Shown here piece by piece: positions 34,398 through 41,777 of a stretch of DNA of 64,000 nt. Each line of letters starts with the position of its first letter. Within the stretch, counting starts at the first letter, position 1. Position numbers and translations under genes: made by a program. The DNA comes from Kytococcus schroeteri (GTDB lineage: Bacteria > Actinomycetota > Actinomycetes > Actinomycetales > Dermatophilaceae): the NCBI RefSeq assembly GCF_002847825.1, contig NZ_PKIZ01000014.1, positions 11,244-75,243 on the forward strand, read 5' to 3'. The notes below the pieces were generated by a model. The model ran no database searches. It was not told the origin of the DNA and was given only the letters and a program-made list of their open reading frames with translations.

Positions 34398-35600
34398 TCA
34401 GGCGCCCTCGTTCTCCAGCACCACCGCCAGCGCCTGGCCCACTCCGATGCAGATGGCGGCCACGCCCCAGCGCACGCCGTCGGCCCGCATCGCGGCGGCC
34501 AGGGTGCCCAGGATGCGCGCCCCCGAGGCTCCCAGCGGGTGCCCGATGGCGATGGCACCACCGCGCGTGTTGACGATGCCGGGGTCGATGCCCCACGCGT
34601 CCACGCACGCCAGCGACTGCACGGCGAAGGCCTCGTTGAGCTCCACCAGCCCCACCTCGCCCCAGCCGATGCCGGCCCTCGCCAGGGCCTTGTTCGCCGC
34701 CTCCACCGGTGCCAGGCCGAAGCGCTGCGGCTCCAGCGCGTGCGCCCCGCGCCCGGCGATGCGCGCCATCGGCTCGCGGCCCAGCCCCTCGGCCGCCCCG
34801 GCCGAGCCGAGCAGCACCGCGGCCGCCCCGTCGGTGAGCGGGGAGGCGTTGCCGGCGGTGATGCGCCCGTCGCGGCGGAAGGACGGCTTGAGCCCGGCCA
34901 GCGACTCCACCGACGAGCCCGGGCGCACCGTCTCGTCGCGGGGCAGGTCCGCCGCGTCGACGCCGGGCACCGCGCACGTCCAGTCGGCGTAGAAGCCGTC
35001 CTCCCACGCCGCGGCGGCCAGCTGGTGGGAGCGGGCGGCAAAGGCGTCCATCTGCTCACGGGTGGTGCCCAGCTCGTCGGCCACCTGCTCGTTGCACTCG
35101 CCCAGGCTGGCGGTCCACTCGGCCGGCATGGCGGGGTTCACCAGGCGCCAGCCCAGGGTGGTGGAGGCCATCTCGGCGTTGCCGGCGGGGAATGCGCGCT
35201 CCGGCTTGGCCACCACCCACGGGGCTCGGCTCATGGACTCCACGCCGCCCACCAGCACCAGGTCGGCGTCCCCGGTCTCGACGGTGCGGCTGGCCACCAT
35301 CGCGGCGTCCAGGGAGGAGCCGCACAGGCGGTTGACGGTGGAGCCCGGCACGCTCACCGGCAGCCCGGCCAGCAGGGTGGCCATGCGCGCCACGTTGCGG
35401 TTGTCCTCCCCGGCCTGGTTGGCGGCGCCGAAGACCACCTCGTCGATGCGGGCCGGGTCCAGCTGCGGGGAGCGCTCCACCATCGCGCGGACCACGGTGG
35501 CGGCCAGGTCGTCCGGGCGCACCGTGGCCAGGGCGCCGCCGAGCTTGGCGAAGGGCGTGCGCACGGCGTCGTAGAGGTAGGCGGGCTCGAGCTGGGTCAT
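34398..35600 (-). CDS. Thiolase (acetyl-CoA/3-ketoacyl-CoA acyltransferase)
   Basis: A 400-residue thiolase-fold enzyme, acting in beta-oxidation, beta-ketoadipate breakdown or acetoacetyl-CoA metabolism. The nucleophilic Cys is in STVNRLCGSSLDA; the NEAFA motif is in VELNEAFAVQSLA; the GHP motif is in AIAIGHPLGASGARILGTL. The C-terminal active-site Cys is in AICIGVGQALAVVLE; most thiolases have CxGGGxG there, so this enzyme has a Val in place of one Gly. The ATG at 35600 follows AGGAGCG. It stands alone, so the pathway is uncertain. Confidence 0.9.
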   Translation of the reverse strand: MTQLEPAYLYDAVRTPFAKLGGALATVRPDDLAATVVRAMVERSPQLDPARIDEVVFGAANQAGEDNRNVARMATLLAGLPVSVPGSTVNRLCGSSLDAAMVASRTVETGDADLVLVGGVESMSRAPWVVAKPERAFPAGNAEMASTTLGWRLVNPAMPAEWTASLGECNEQVADELGTTREQMDAFAARSHQLAAAAWEDGFYADWTCAVPGVDAADLPRDETVRPGSSVESLAGLKPSFRRDGRITAGNASPLTDGAAAVLLGSAGAAEGLGREPMARIAGRGAHALEPQRFGLAPVEAANKALARAGIGWGEVGLVELNEAFAVQSLACVDAWGIDPGIVNTRGGAIAIGHPLGASGARILGTLAAAMRADGVRWGVAAICIGVGQALAVVLENEGA

Positions 35601-35706
35601 GGGCGCTCCTGGTGCTCGTGGGGCGGGGCGGCGGGACGCGCCCATGGTGCTACACGGGCCGGGTCGGCGTGACGCCGGTCACGCGACGCCGGTCACGCGA
35701 CGTCGG

Positions 35707-36768
35707 TCACGCCAGCAGGACCCGCGCCGCCGCGTCCCCAGAGGCCAGGGCGCCGGTGACTCCCGGGGCGAGGTGGTCGCCGGCCAGCACGAGGCCGGGG
35801 GCGAGCTCGAGCGCGAGGGGGCCGGCCGCATCGGGCGTGGGCACGGGCACGGGCACGGCGCGCGGGTGGTCCTGGCGGGCGACCACGGGCCAGTCGAACG
35901 CCGCCGTCCCCCACAGCTCCGAGAGGTGCGCGCGCACGGCCGCCTCGCCGGCCACGGGGCGTCCCCCGCGGTGCGGCACCGTCGCCGCCACCAGGGCGCG
36001 CCCGTCCTCGGAGTACCCCGGCGCCACGTTGGTCACCACCACGGTGGCCGCCACCGGGCCGGGCGCGCGACGGGCGTCCACCCGCAGGGAGCGCGAGGGG
36101 CTCGGCGCGGCCTCGGGCGCCAGCCACCACGTGGTCGTCCCGAGCCACTCCGGGTGCGCCAGCTCGTGCTCGATGCGGGTGCCGTGCAGCAGGTGCGTGG
36201 CCTCCTCGGGCGGCACCGCGAGCACGACCTGACCGGTGGTCCACGTGCCGTGGTCGCCGACCACCTGCCAGGACCCGCCGTGCCACCGCACCACCTCCAC
36301 GTGGGCGCCGGTCACCACGGGGGAGTCCAGGTGCGCCGTGAGCTGCACCGTGAGGGCCACCAGGCCGTGCGCGGGCAGGGCCGGGGCCGCGGGGCGGGAG
36401 ATCCCGGCGGCGAGCGGGCCGGTGGCGGGCACCGCGTCATCGCCCAGGCGCACCGGGGCGTCCTGCCCGTCCACGAGGCCCTCGGTGGGGTCGAGCGGGC
36501 GCAGGTCGAGCGCGGCCGGGTCCACCAGGTCGGTCGGCCACGCCGCCGCGGCGTCGAGCAGGTGCAGGCCCTCGTCCACCGCGAAGCCGTCGTGCAGCGC
36601 CGAACCCACCCGGCCCCCGGCCACCGGGCCCGCCTCCAGCACCCGCACCAGGCGGCCCGCTGTGGTCAACCGGGCCGCGGCGGCCAGCCCCGCCACGCCG
36701 GAGCCCACCACCACGACGTCGGCGTCCGGGGCGCGCAGCGGCACCCGCGTGAGGCGACGCCCCGTCAT
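35707..36768 (-). CDS. FAD-dependent amine oxidase/phytoene desaturase-like protein
   Basis: A 353-residue flavoprotein with an N-terminal dinucleotide-binding motif (VVVVGSGVAGLAAAARL, about residues 18-34), then VLEAGPVAGGRVGSALHDGF, the usual second FAD segment of the NAD(P)-binding Rossmann/amine oxidase family, and a C-terminal FAD motif (GLVLAGDHLAPGVTGALASG). It is somewhat shorter than classic monoamine oxidases. The ATG overlaps the stop of the mutarotase gene. Short GACGCCGGTCACGC repeats lie at its 3' end (35672-35710). Substrate unknown. Confidence 0.82.
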   Translation of the reverse strand: MTGRRLTRVPLRAPDADVVVVGSGVAGLAAAARLTTAGRLVRVLEAGPVAGGRVGSALHDGFAVDEGLHLLDAAAAWPTDLVDPAALDLRPLDPTEGLVDGQDAPVRLGDDAVPATGPLAAGISRPAAPALPAHGLVALTVQLTAHLDSPVVTGAHVEVVRWHGGSWQVVGDHGTWTTGQVVLAVPPEEATHLLHGTRIEHELAHPEWLGTTTWWLAPEAAPSPSRSLRVDARRAPGPVAATVVVTNVAPGYSEDGRALVAATVPHRGGRPVAGEAAVRAHLSELWGTAAFDWPVVARQDHPRAVPVPVPTPDAAGPLALELAPGLVLAGDHLAPGVTGALASGDAAARVLLA

Positions 36769-37718
36769 CGGGCGGCCCCGTGGCCGGTCTCGTGGGTGGC
36801 CGCGCCGACACCGTCCGCGCCGTCGCGTGGCTCCACCGCGTAGGTGGCTGTCAGCACGTGCGAGGCCCCGGGCTGCAGGTGCACCGCGTGGTCGGTGCCG
36901 TCGCCGCGATCGCCGATGCACGCCGCCTCCACGCAGAGGAACCCGTCCCATCCGGCGTCCGGCACGTCGGTCATGGTGCGGGCCCCCTCCGCGCCGGGGC
37001 TCCACACCACCGTGTCGCGGGCGCCCTGCGTGGTGACGGCCACGGTGCGGTGGGCGTCGGTGAGGTGCACCGGCCCGGCGGTGCGGTGGATGCGGTCGAT
37101 GGCGCCCTCGGTGCGCAGGTCGCCGGACTGCGTGGTGACCCCGCCGGTGAGCGTGTCCACCACGCCGGCGCCGTCCAGACCGGCGAGCGTGCAGTCGGCC
37201 ACGGCGCTCACGGCCAGGTAGGTGTGCAGCGCGGCCTCCACGGTGCGCGGTGCGGCGCCGTCGGGCAGGGCGAGGGTGAGTGCCATCCGCAGGGCGGCCC
37301 CGGCCGTGACGTCCAGGTGCAGGTCCACGCCATCGGCGGTGGTGGTCAGGCCCAGGCGGACGGTGCCGTCGGGGGCCACGTCGACCGAGGTGGGCTGCCA
37401 CGGCTGGGTGCGGGCCGGGCCGTGCTTGGGGGTGTGGTGGCCGTCGGGGCCCGTGGCGAACCATGGTGCGCAGACCGGCACCCCGCCGCGGATCGCCTGG
37501 CCGGGTGCGCGGACGGCGTCGGGGCTGGTCCACAGCAGGTCGCGGCCGCCGGCGGGGGTGAACGAGAGCAGGTGGGCGCCCTGGAGGTCGAGGCGTAGGG
37601 TGCAGGCGGCGGTGCGGGCCACGAGCTCGCCGGCTCCCGATCCGCTGGGCTCCAGGGCGATGCCGGGCGGCAGCGTGACGAGGTGCGCGGTGGGCGAGGC
37701 GGCGGGCGTGTCGCTCAT
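36765..37718 (-). CDS. Aldose 1-epimerase-like / D-hexose-6-phosphate mutarotase
   Basis: A 317-residue beta-sandwich mutarotase. The family segments LDLQGAHLLSFTPAGGRDLL, IRGGVPVCAPWFATGP and the catalytic-His loop PKHGPARTQPWQ match the YeaD-type hexose-6-phosphate mutarotases. A further signature is VVWSPGAEGARTMTDVPDAG, and GFLCVEAACIGD contains the conserved CVE. It interconverts alpha and beta anomers of a sugar phosphate. It is first in a two-gene operon with the flavoprotein; the functional link is unclear. Confidence 0.87.
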   Translation of the reverse strand: MSDTPAASPTAHLVTLPPGIALEPSGSGAGELVARTAACTLRLDLQGAHLLSFTPAGGRDLLWTSPDAVRAPGQAIRGGVPVCAPWFATGPDGHHTPKHGPARTQPWQPTSVDVAPDGTVRLGLTTTADGVDLHLDVTAGAALRMALTLALPDGAAPRTVEAALHTYLAVSAVADCTLAGLDGAGVVDTLTGGVTTQSGDLRTEGAIDRIHRTAGPVHLTDAHRTVAVTTQGARDTVVWSPGAEGARTMTDVPDAGWDGFLCVEAACIGDRGDGTDHAVHLQPGASHVLTATYAVEPRDGADGVGAATHETGHGAAR

Positions 37719-37792
37719 GCGGCCAGCGTAGGCAAGGTGGTGGGGCCGACGGGTGCGCCTGCGTGGTGGGGCCGACGGTGCGGGGGCGGCGC

Positions 37793-37839
37793 TCGCGTGC
37801 TCGGGAGTTCCCGCGCGGCGAGAGGTTCCGAGCACGCGA
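37793..37839. repeat. Inverted repeat (repeat family copy 3)
   Basis: TCGCGTGCTCGG at 37793-37804 is exactly complementary to 37828-37839, with a 23-nt spacer that contains GTTCCCGCGCGG. It shares the CGCGTGC word with the elements at 21.6, 34.3 and 40.5 kb. Confidence 0.6.
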
Positions 37840-38039
37840 CCGGCGGCCCAGCCGGCCCCGCCGAGTGCCCGCGCACGACGTGCCGGGTAAAGGTTTTCCC
37901 CAGAAGTTCGGCAGGGCTGGGAGATCCGGCGGATCGCCCCTCAGGATGGGTGACATGCCACAGGGGCCGGGATCTCCCCGTGGCAGACAGCTCTGACGGC
38001 GAATTTGATGGGACACGCAGAGGGCGTCTGACGAGCCGG

Positions 38040-38075
38040 CAAGGGGCCGGAGTTCTTCGGAACTCCGGCCCCTTG
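38040..38075 (-). terminator. Perfect terminator hairpin with TTCG loop
   Basis: CAAGGGGCCGGAGTTC at 38040-38055 pairs perfectly with 38060-38075 around a stabilising TTCG tetraloop. It lies 60 nt after the AI-2E-family gene stop on the minus strand. Confidence 0.85.
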
Positions 38076-38134
38076 CGTTGTGTGCGGCCCGTGCTGTGCG
38101 GCCCGCCTCGTGCGTGGCTCGCGCGGGTGTGGCC

Positions 38135-39415
38135 TCAGCCGCGCTCGTCCTCGACGCGGTGCGCCCCGTCCGCGGCCGGAGCAGCACTGCGCGCGGAGCC
38201 CGCCGCGGCCCCCTCGGGCGTGCGCTCCCCCTCGAGCCCCGACCGGCCCTGCGTGGAGGTGACGGGCTCGCCCTCGTGGTCGTGCAGGTGGTCGGTGTCG
38301 CGGGAGTCCGGGGTGTCCTCGTCCTGCTCCTCCGGGCGCGGGTTCTCGCCCACCAGTGCCGCCATCCACCGGTTGCCCGGCACGTGGTCGATGAGCGCGG
38401 CCTTGACCAGGATGGTGGCCGGCACCGCCACCAGTGCCCCCAGCGGACCCAGCAGGTAGGCCCACAGGATCAGCGAGACGAAGATGACCGTGGCGTTGAG
38501 GCCCACCATGTCGCCGGTGACGCGCGGCTGGATGATGGTCTGGAACACGAAGTTGATGACCCAGTAGCCCACGGCCACGATCACTGCGGCCATCGGGCCC
38601 TTCTCCAGCAGGGCGATGAGCGCGGGCGGGACGAGGCCCAGCACGAAGCCCACGTTGGGGATGTAGTTGGTGACGAAGCTGAACACGCCCCAGGTGATGG
38701 CCAGCGGGATGCCCATCAGCCACAGAAAGCCCACGTCCACCAGGGCCACGAGCAGACCGAACACCGTGGTCACCACCCAGTAGGAGCGCACCCGCCGGGC
38801 GAAGTCCCCCAGGGCCTCGGCCGCCTCGGGGCGCTCGCGGGCGATGACGCGCATGCGGTCGGGCATGGAGCCGGTGTCGAGCACGAGGAAGATCAGGCCG
38901 ATGGCGAGCAACGTCAGCAGCGAGAGCCCACTGGAGAGCTGCCCGGCCACGCCCTGCACCACGCCGGCCACCTGGCCCGGCTCGATCTTGGAGGTCATCT
39001 CCTTGAGCTGCGCCTCGTCCACGCCGAAGGTGGCGAGCTGCTGGATGGTCTGGCGGTAGAGGTCCTGCCCCTGCTCGAGGTACTCCGGCATGACCTCCAC
39101 CAGGCGCAGCACCGACCACACCATCGACCACGCGATGGCCACGAGCACCGCGTAGATGGTCACCAGCGAGGCCAGGGTGGCCAGCCACCCGGGCACCTTG
39201 TGGCGGCGCAGCCAGGTCACCATCGGGTAGGCCGTGATGACCAGCGTGAGGGCCAGGAACATGGGCCCGAGCAGGCTGGCCTGGGAGCGGATGCCGACGC
39301 CCAGGACGACGAGGGCGGCCAGGCCCACGAGGGCGGGGACGGGGCCGTGGCCGACGCCGGTGCCGGGGCGGCGCTCCGGGGTGGCGGTGCGTGCGGGGGT
39401 GGTGTCTGTGCTCAC
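38135..39415 (-). CDS. AI-2E family (PerM-like) transporter
   Basis: A 426-residue permease with about eight membrane helices. It has the AI-2E signatures VTNYIPNVGFVLGLVPPALI, and YLLGPLGALVAVPATILVKA near the C-terminus, then a hydrophilic acidic tail of about 75 residues (EEQDEDTPDSRDTDHLHDHE). Family members export autoinducer-2, act as Na+/H+ antiporters, or have unknown substrates. TACCCT (39423-39428, minus strand) lies 7 nt before the GTG, indicating a leaderless message. Confidence 0.88.
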   Translation of the reverse strand: MSTDTTPARTATPERRPGTGVGHGPVPALVGLAALVVLGVGIRSQASLLGPMFLALTLVITAYPMVTWLRRHKVPGWLATLASLVTIYAVLVAIAWSMVWSVLRLVEVMPEYLEQGQDLYRQTIQQLATFGVDEAQLKEMTSKIEPGQVAGVVQGVAGQLSSGLSLLTLLAIGLIFLVLDTGSMPDRMRVIARERPEAAEALGDFARRVRSYWVVTTVFGLLVALVDVGFLWLMGIPLAITWGVFSFVTNYIPNVGFVLGLVPPALIALLEKGPMAAVIVAVGYWVINFVFQTIIQPRVTGDMVGLNATVIFVSLILWAYLLGPLGALVAVPATILVKAALIDHVPGNRWMAALVGENPRPEEQDEDTPDSRDTDHLHDHEGEPVTSTQGRSGLEGERTPEGAAAGSARSAAPAADGAHRVEDERG

Positions 39416-39508
39416 GGGGTCGAGGGTACGCAGGGAGGCGCTGCCCGCCCGGGTGGTGGCGGGGGGGCGCGGCGCCTGCCCGGCGGGGCCGCGTGCTGGA
39501 ATGGCGGC

Positions 39509-40396
39509 GTGTCCTCCCTCGTCGCCGCCGAGCTCGTCGCCGTCGTCATCGGGGTGCGTGACGACACGCCCGTGGTGCTGGGGGCCACCGAGCCCGACGC
39601 CCTGCCCCACGGGCCGCTGGAGCCGGCACACCGCTCGCTGCAGGCGGGGGTGCGCGCGTGGGTGGCCGAGCAGGGCGGGGTGGAGCTGGGCTACGTGGAG
39701 CAGCTGTACACCTTTGCCGACCGGGAGCCGGCGGGGCAGGGGCGCACGGTGGCGATCAGCTACCTCGGCCTGACGCGGAGCACCCCCTCACCGCGGTGGC
39801 TGGAGGTGTACGACCTGCTGCCCTGGGAGGACCGGCGCGGTGTCGCGGGGCTGGCGCCGGCGGTGGAGCGGGCACTGCGCACCTGGGCCGAGGGGGACGA
39901 GGACGCCGTGGCGCGGGTGGCGCACACCTTCGGGCTGGACGGGCAGCCGTGGGCGCCGGAGCTGGCGTTGCAGCGCTACGAGCTGCTGTGGGAGGCCGGG
40001 CTGGTGCGCGAGTCGGCGGGTGCCGGGGCGGGCTCGCGTGACGATGCCGTGGCGGCCACCGGGGCGGTGATGGTGCACGACCACCGGCGCATCCTGGCCA
40101 CGGGGTTGGCGCGGCTGCGCTCCACGCTGCAGTACCGGCCGCTGATCTTCGAGCTGATGGCCGAGGAGTTCACCCTGGGGCAGCTGCAGGCCACGGTGGA
40201 GGCGCTGGCCGGGCAGGAGGTGCACAAGCCGAACTTCCGCCGGCTGGTGCTGCAGCAGGCCGAGCTGGTGGAGCCGACGGGGCGCACCAGCCGCGACACC
40301 GGGGGTCGCCCGGCGCAGCTGTACCGGTTCCGGCGGTCCGTGCACGCCGAGCGTCGCCACGGGGGCACCAAGCTGCCGCGGCCGAAGGTGCGCTGA
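39509..40396 (+). CDS. nrtR: NrtR, Nudix-related regulator of NAD biosynthesis
   Basis: A 295-residue repressor with an N-terminal Nudix-like domain (VVIGVRDDTPVVLGATEPDA; YVEQLYTFADREPAG; LGLTRSTPSPRWLEVYDLLP) and a C-terminal winged helix: ILATGLARLRSTLQYRPLIF, FTLGQLQATVEALAGQEVHK, and FRRLVLQQAELVEPTGRTSR. NrtR senses ADP-ribose and represses NAD synthesis genes. It sits directly upstream of nadABC on the same strand and two palindromes precede nadA. The GTG start follows TGGAAT by 6 nt. Confidence 0.92.
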   Translation: MSSLVAAELVAVVIGVRDDTPVVLGATEPDALPHGPLEPAHRSLQAGVRAWVAEQGGVELGYVEQLYTFADREPAGQGRTVAISYLGLTRSTPSPRWLEVYDLLPWEDRRGVAGLAPAVERALRTWAEGDEDAVARVAHTFGLDGQPWAPELALQRYELLWEAGLVRESAGAGAGSRDDAVAATGAVMVHDHRRILATGLARLRSTLQYRPLIFELMAEEFTLGQLQATVEALAGQEVHKPNFRRLVLQQAELVEPTGRTSRDTGGRPAQLYRFRRSVHAERRHGGTKLPRPKVR

Positions 40397-40676
40397 GCGG
40401 CCGGCGCCCGGCGGGCAGTGGGCGTCACGGCGCGGAGCGTCGGGTGGCCTCCCCTCGCGTGAGGTGGGGGCTCTGCGCACGCGACACCTCACCGCGCACG
40501 GGAAAGGTGCTGCCCGCACGCGGCGTTTCCCGAGCGGCGGGCACGTTTCGCGCGCCGCGTGAGGTTTCGCGTGCACCGGGGCGCGCTGTGTGAGGTGTCG
40601 CGTGCGCCGGGTGCGCGTGCGGCCCCCGCCGGCACCACCCTGTGGCGCGGGTCACGAGCATCCCTCCGCATGACCT
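40397..40676. other. Gap between nrtR and the nadA promoter with a large inverted repeat
   Basis: No gene is supported. The gap is dominated by the 129-bp nested palindromic element at 40477-40605, which may separate the nrtR transcript from the nadABC promoter. Confidence 0.65.
40477..40605. repeat. Large nested inverted repeat (repeat family copy 4)
   Basis: The outer arms GCACGCGACACCTCAC (40477-40492) and GTGAGGTGTCGCGTGC (40590-40605) are perfect complements. Inside are GCGCACGGGAAAGG, TGCCCGC...GCGGGCA and GTTTCGCG words. The combination matches the elements at 21.6 and 34.3 kb. Confidence 0.75.
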
Positions 40677-40715
40677 ACCCTTGTGCTCGCTCTGAGCATG
40701 TACTCACTCTGAACA
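40676..40715 (+). promoter_or_regulatory. nadABC promoter with two candidate NrtR operators
   Basis: TGCTCGCTCTGAGCA (40684-40698) has perfect 5-bp inverted arms. A related imperfect copy, TACTCACTCTGAACA, follows at 40701-40715, 17 bp centre to centre. A TACCCT box (40676-40681) precedes them, so a bound repressor would cover the transcription start. Assignment to NrtR rests on position next to nrtR and nadA. Confidence 0.65.
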
Positions 40716-40727
40716 CAAGGGGCCGAC

Positions 40728-41777
40728 ATGACCGCCACCACCACCCACCTGGCCACCCCGCGGGTGCGCCACCGCGCCACGGAGGCCGAGCTGCTCGACG
40801 TCGCGGCCGCCATCGAGGCCACGCGCGAGGAGTACGACCGCGTGCGCCACGTGGTGCCCGAGGCCGAGTGGGCGACCTTCGCGCAGGACGTGGTGGCCAT
40901 CAAGGAGCTCAAGCGCACCCGCGACGCCGTGGTGCTGGCGCACAACTACCAGACCCCCGAGATCTTCCACGGCGTCGCCGACCTGGTGGGCGACTCCCTG
41001 GCGCTGGCCCGCATGGCGCAGGAGGTGGAGGCCTCCACCATCGTGCTGGCGGGCGTGCCGTTCATGGCCGAGACCGCCAAGCTGCTCAACCCCGGCAAGA
41101 CCGTGCTCGTGCCCGATGCGGGGGCCGGCTGCTCGCTGGCCGACGGCATCACCCCCGAGGACGTGCTGGCCCTGCGCGCCGCCCACCCCGGCGTGCCCGT
41201 GGTCACCTACGTCAACTCCTCCGCGGCGGTGAAGGCCGTGAGCGACGTGTGCTGCACCAGCGGCAACGTGGAGCGGATCGTGCGCCACCTGGGGGCCGAG
41301 AAGATCATCTGCGTGCCCGACGAGTACCTGGCCCGCAACGTCGCCGAGGCCACCGGGGTGGAGGTCATCACCCACCCGGCGCGCTGCGAGGTGCACGAGC
41401 GGTTCTCCGTGGCCGACGTGGAGCAGATCCGCGCCGAGCGCCCCGGCATCACCGTGGTGGCGCACCCGGAGTGCCACCCGGACGTGGTCGCCGCCGCCGA
41501 CGTGGCGGGGTCCACCGCGCACATGCTCGACTACGTGCGCACGCAGCGGCCCGCCCAGGTGGCGCTCATCACCGAGTGCTCGATGGCGGACAACATCCGC
41601 GCCGCCCAGCCGGAGACCGAGTACGTGCAGCCGTGCAACCTGTGCCCGCACATGCGGCGCTCCACGCTCGCGGGCATCCGGGCCGCGCTGGAGACCGGCG
41701 GGCCCGAGGTGGTGCTCGAGGAGTCCACGGCCGCGGCGGCGCGCCGGGCGGTCGAGCGGATGCTGGAGCTCTCGTGA
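40728..41777 (+). CDS. nadA: Quinolinate synthase A
   Basis: A 349-residue [4Fe-4S] enzyme that condenses iminoaspartate with dihydroxyacetone phosphate to quinolinate. Signatures: VVLAHNYQTPEIFHGVADLV, DAGAGCSLADGI, YVNSSAAVKAVSDVCCTSGN, VVAHPECHPDVV, LITECSMADNI and CNLCPHMRRSTL; the cluster cysteines lie in the GCSLAD, PECHP and CNLCPHM regions. AGGGG precedes the ATG. It is the first gene of nadABC and overlaps nadB by 4 nt (GTGA). Confidence 0.96.
   Translation: MTATTTHLATPRVRHRATEAELLDVAAAIEATREEYDRVRHVVPEAEWATFAQDVVAIKELKRTRDAVVLAHNYQTPEIFHGVADLVGDSLALARMAQEVEASTIVLAGVPFMAETAKLLNPGKTVLVPDAGAGCSLADGITPEDVLALRAAHPGVPVVTYVNSSAAVKAVSDVCCTSGNVERIVRHLGAEKIICVPDEYLARNVAEATGVEVITHPARCEVHERFSVADVEQIRAERPGITVVAHPECHPDVVAAADVAGSTAHMLDYVRTQRPAQVALITECSMADNIRAAQPETEYVQPCNLCPHMRRSTLAGIRAALETGGPEVVLEESTAAAARRAVERMLELS

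Larger units (their letters stand above)
37719..38134. other. Long upstream gap of the mutarotase operon
   Basis: No gene is supported. A 16-bp direct repeat (GTGGTGGGGCCGACGG at about 37737 and 37763), an inverted repeat at 37793-37839 and the terminator at 38040-38075 are present. The 160 nt between 37880 and 38040 have lower GC (GGTTTTCCCCAGAAGTTC, GGCGAATTTGATGGG) and could hold promoters or a small RNA, but I see no specific structure. Confidence 0.6.

Noticed and set aside
37880..38039. Small RNA gene upstream of the mutarotase operon
   Set aside because: GC is lower and a terminator is adjacent, but that terminator fits the AI-2E-family gene and no promoter or conserved structure was found.
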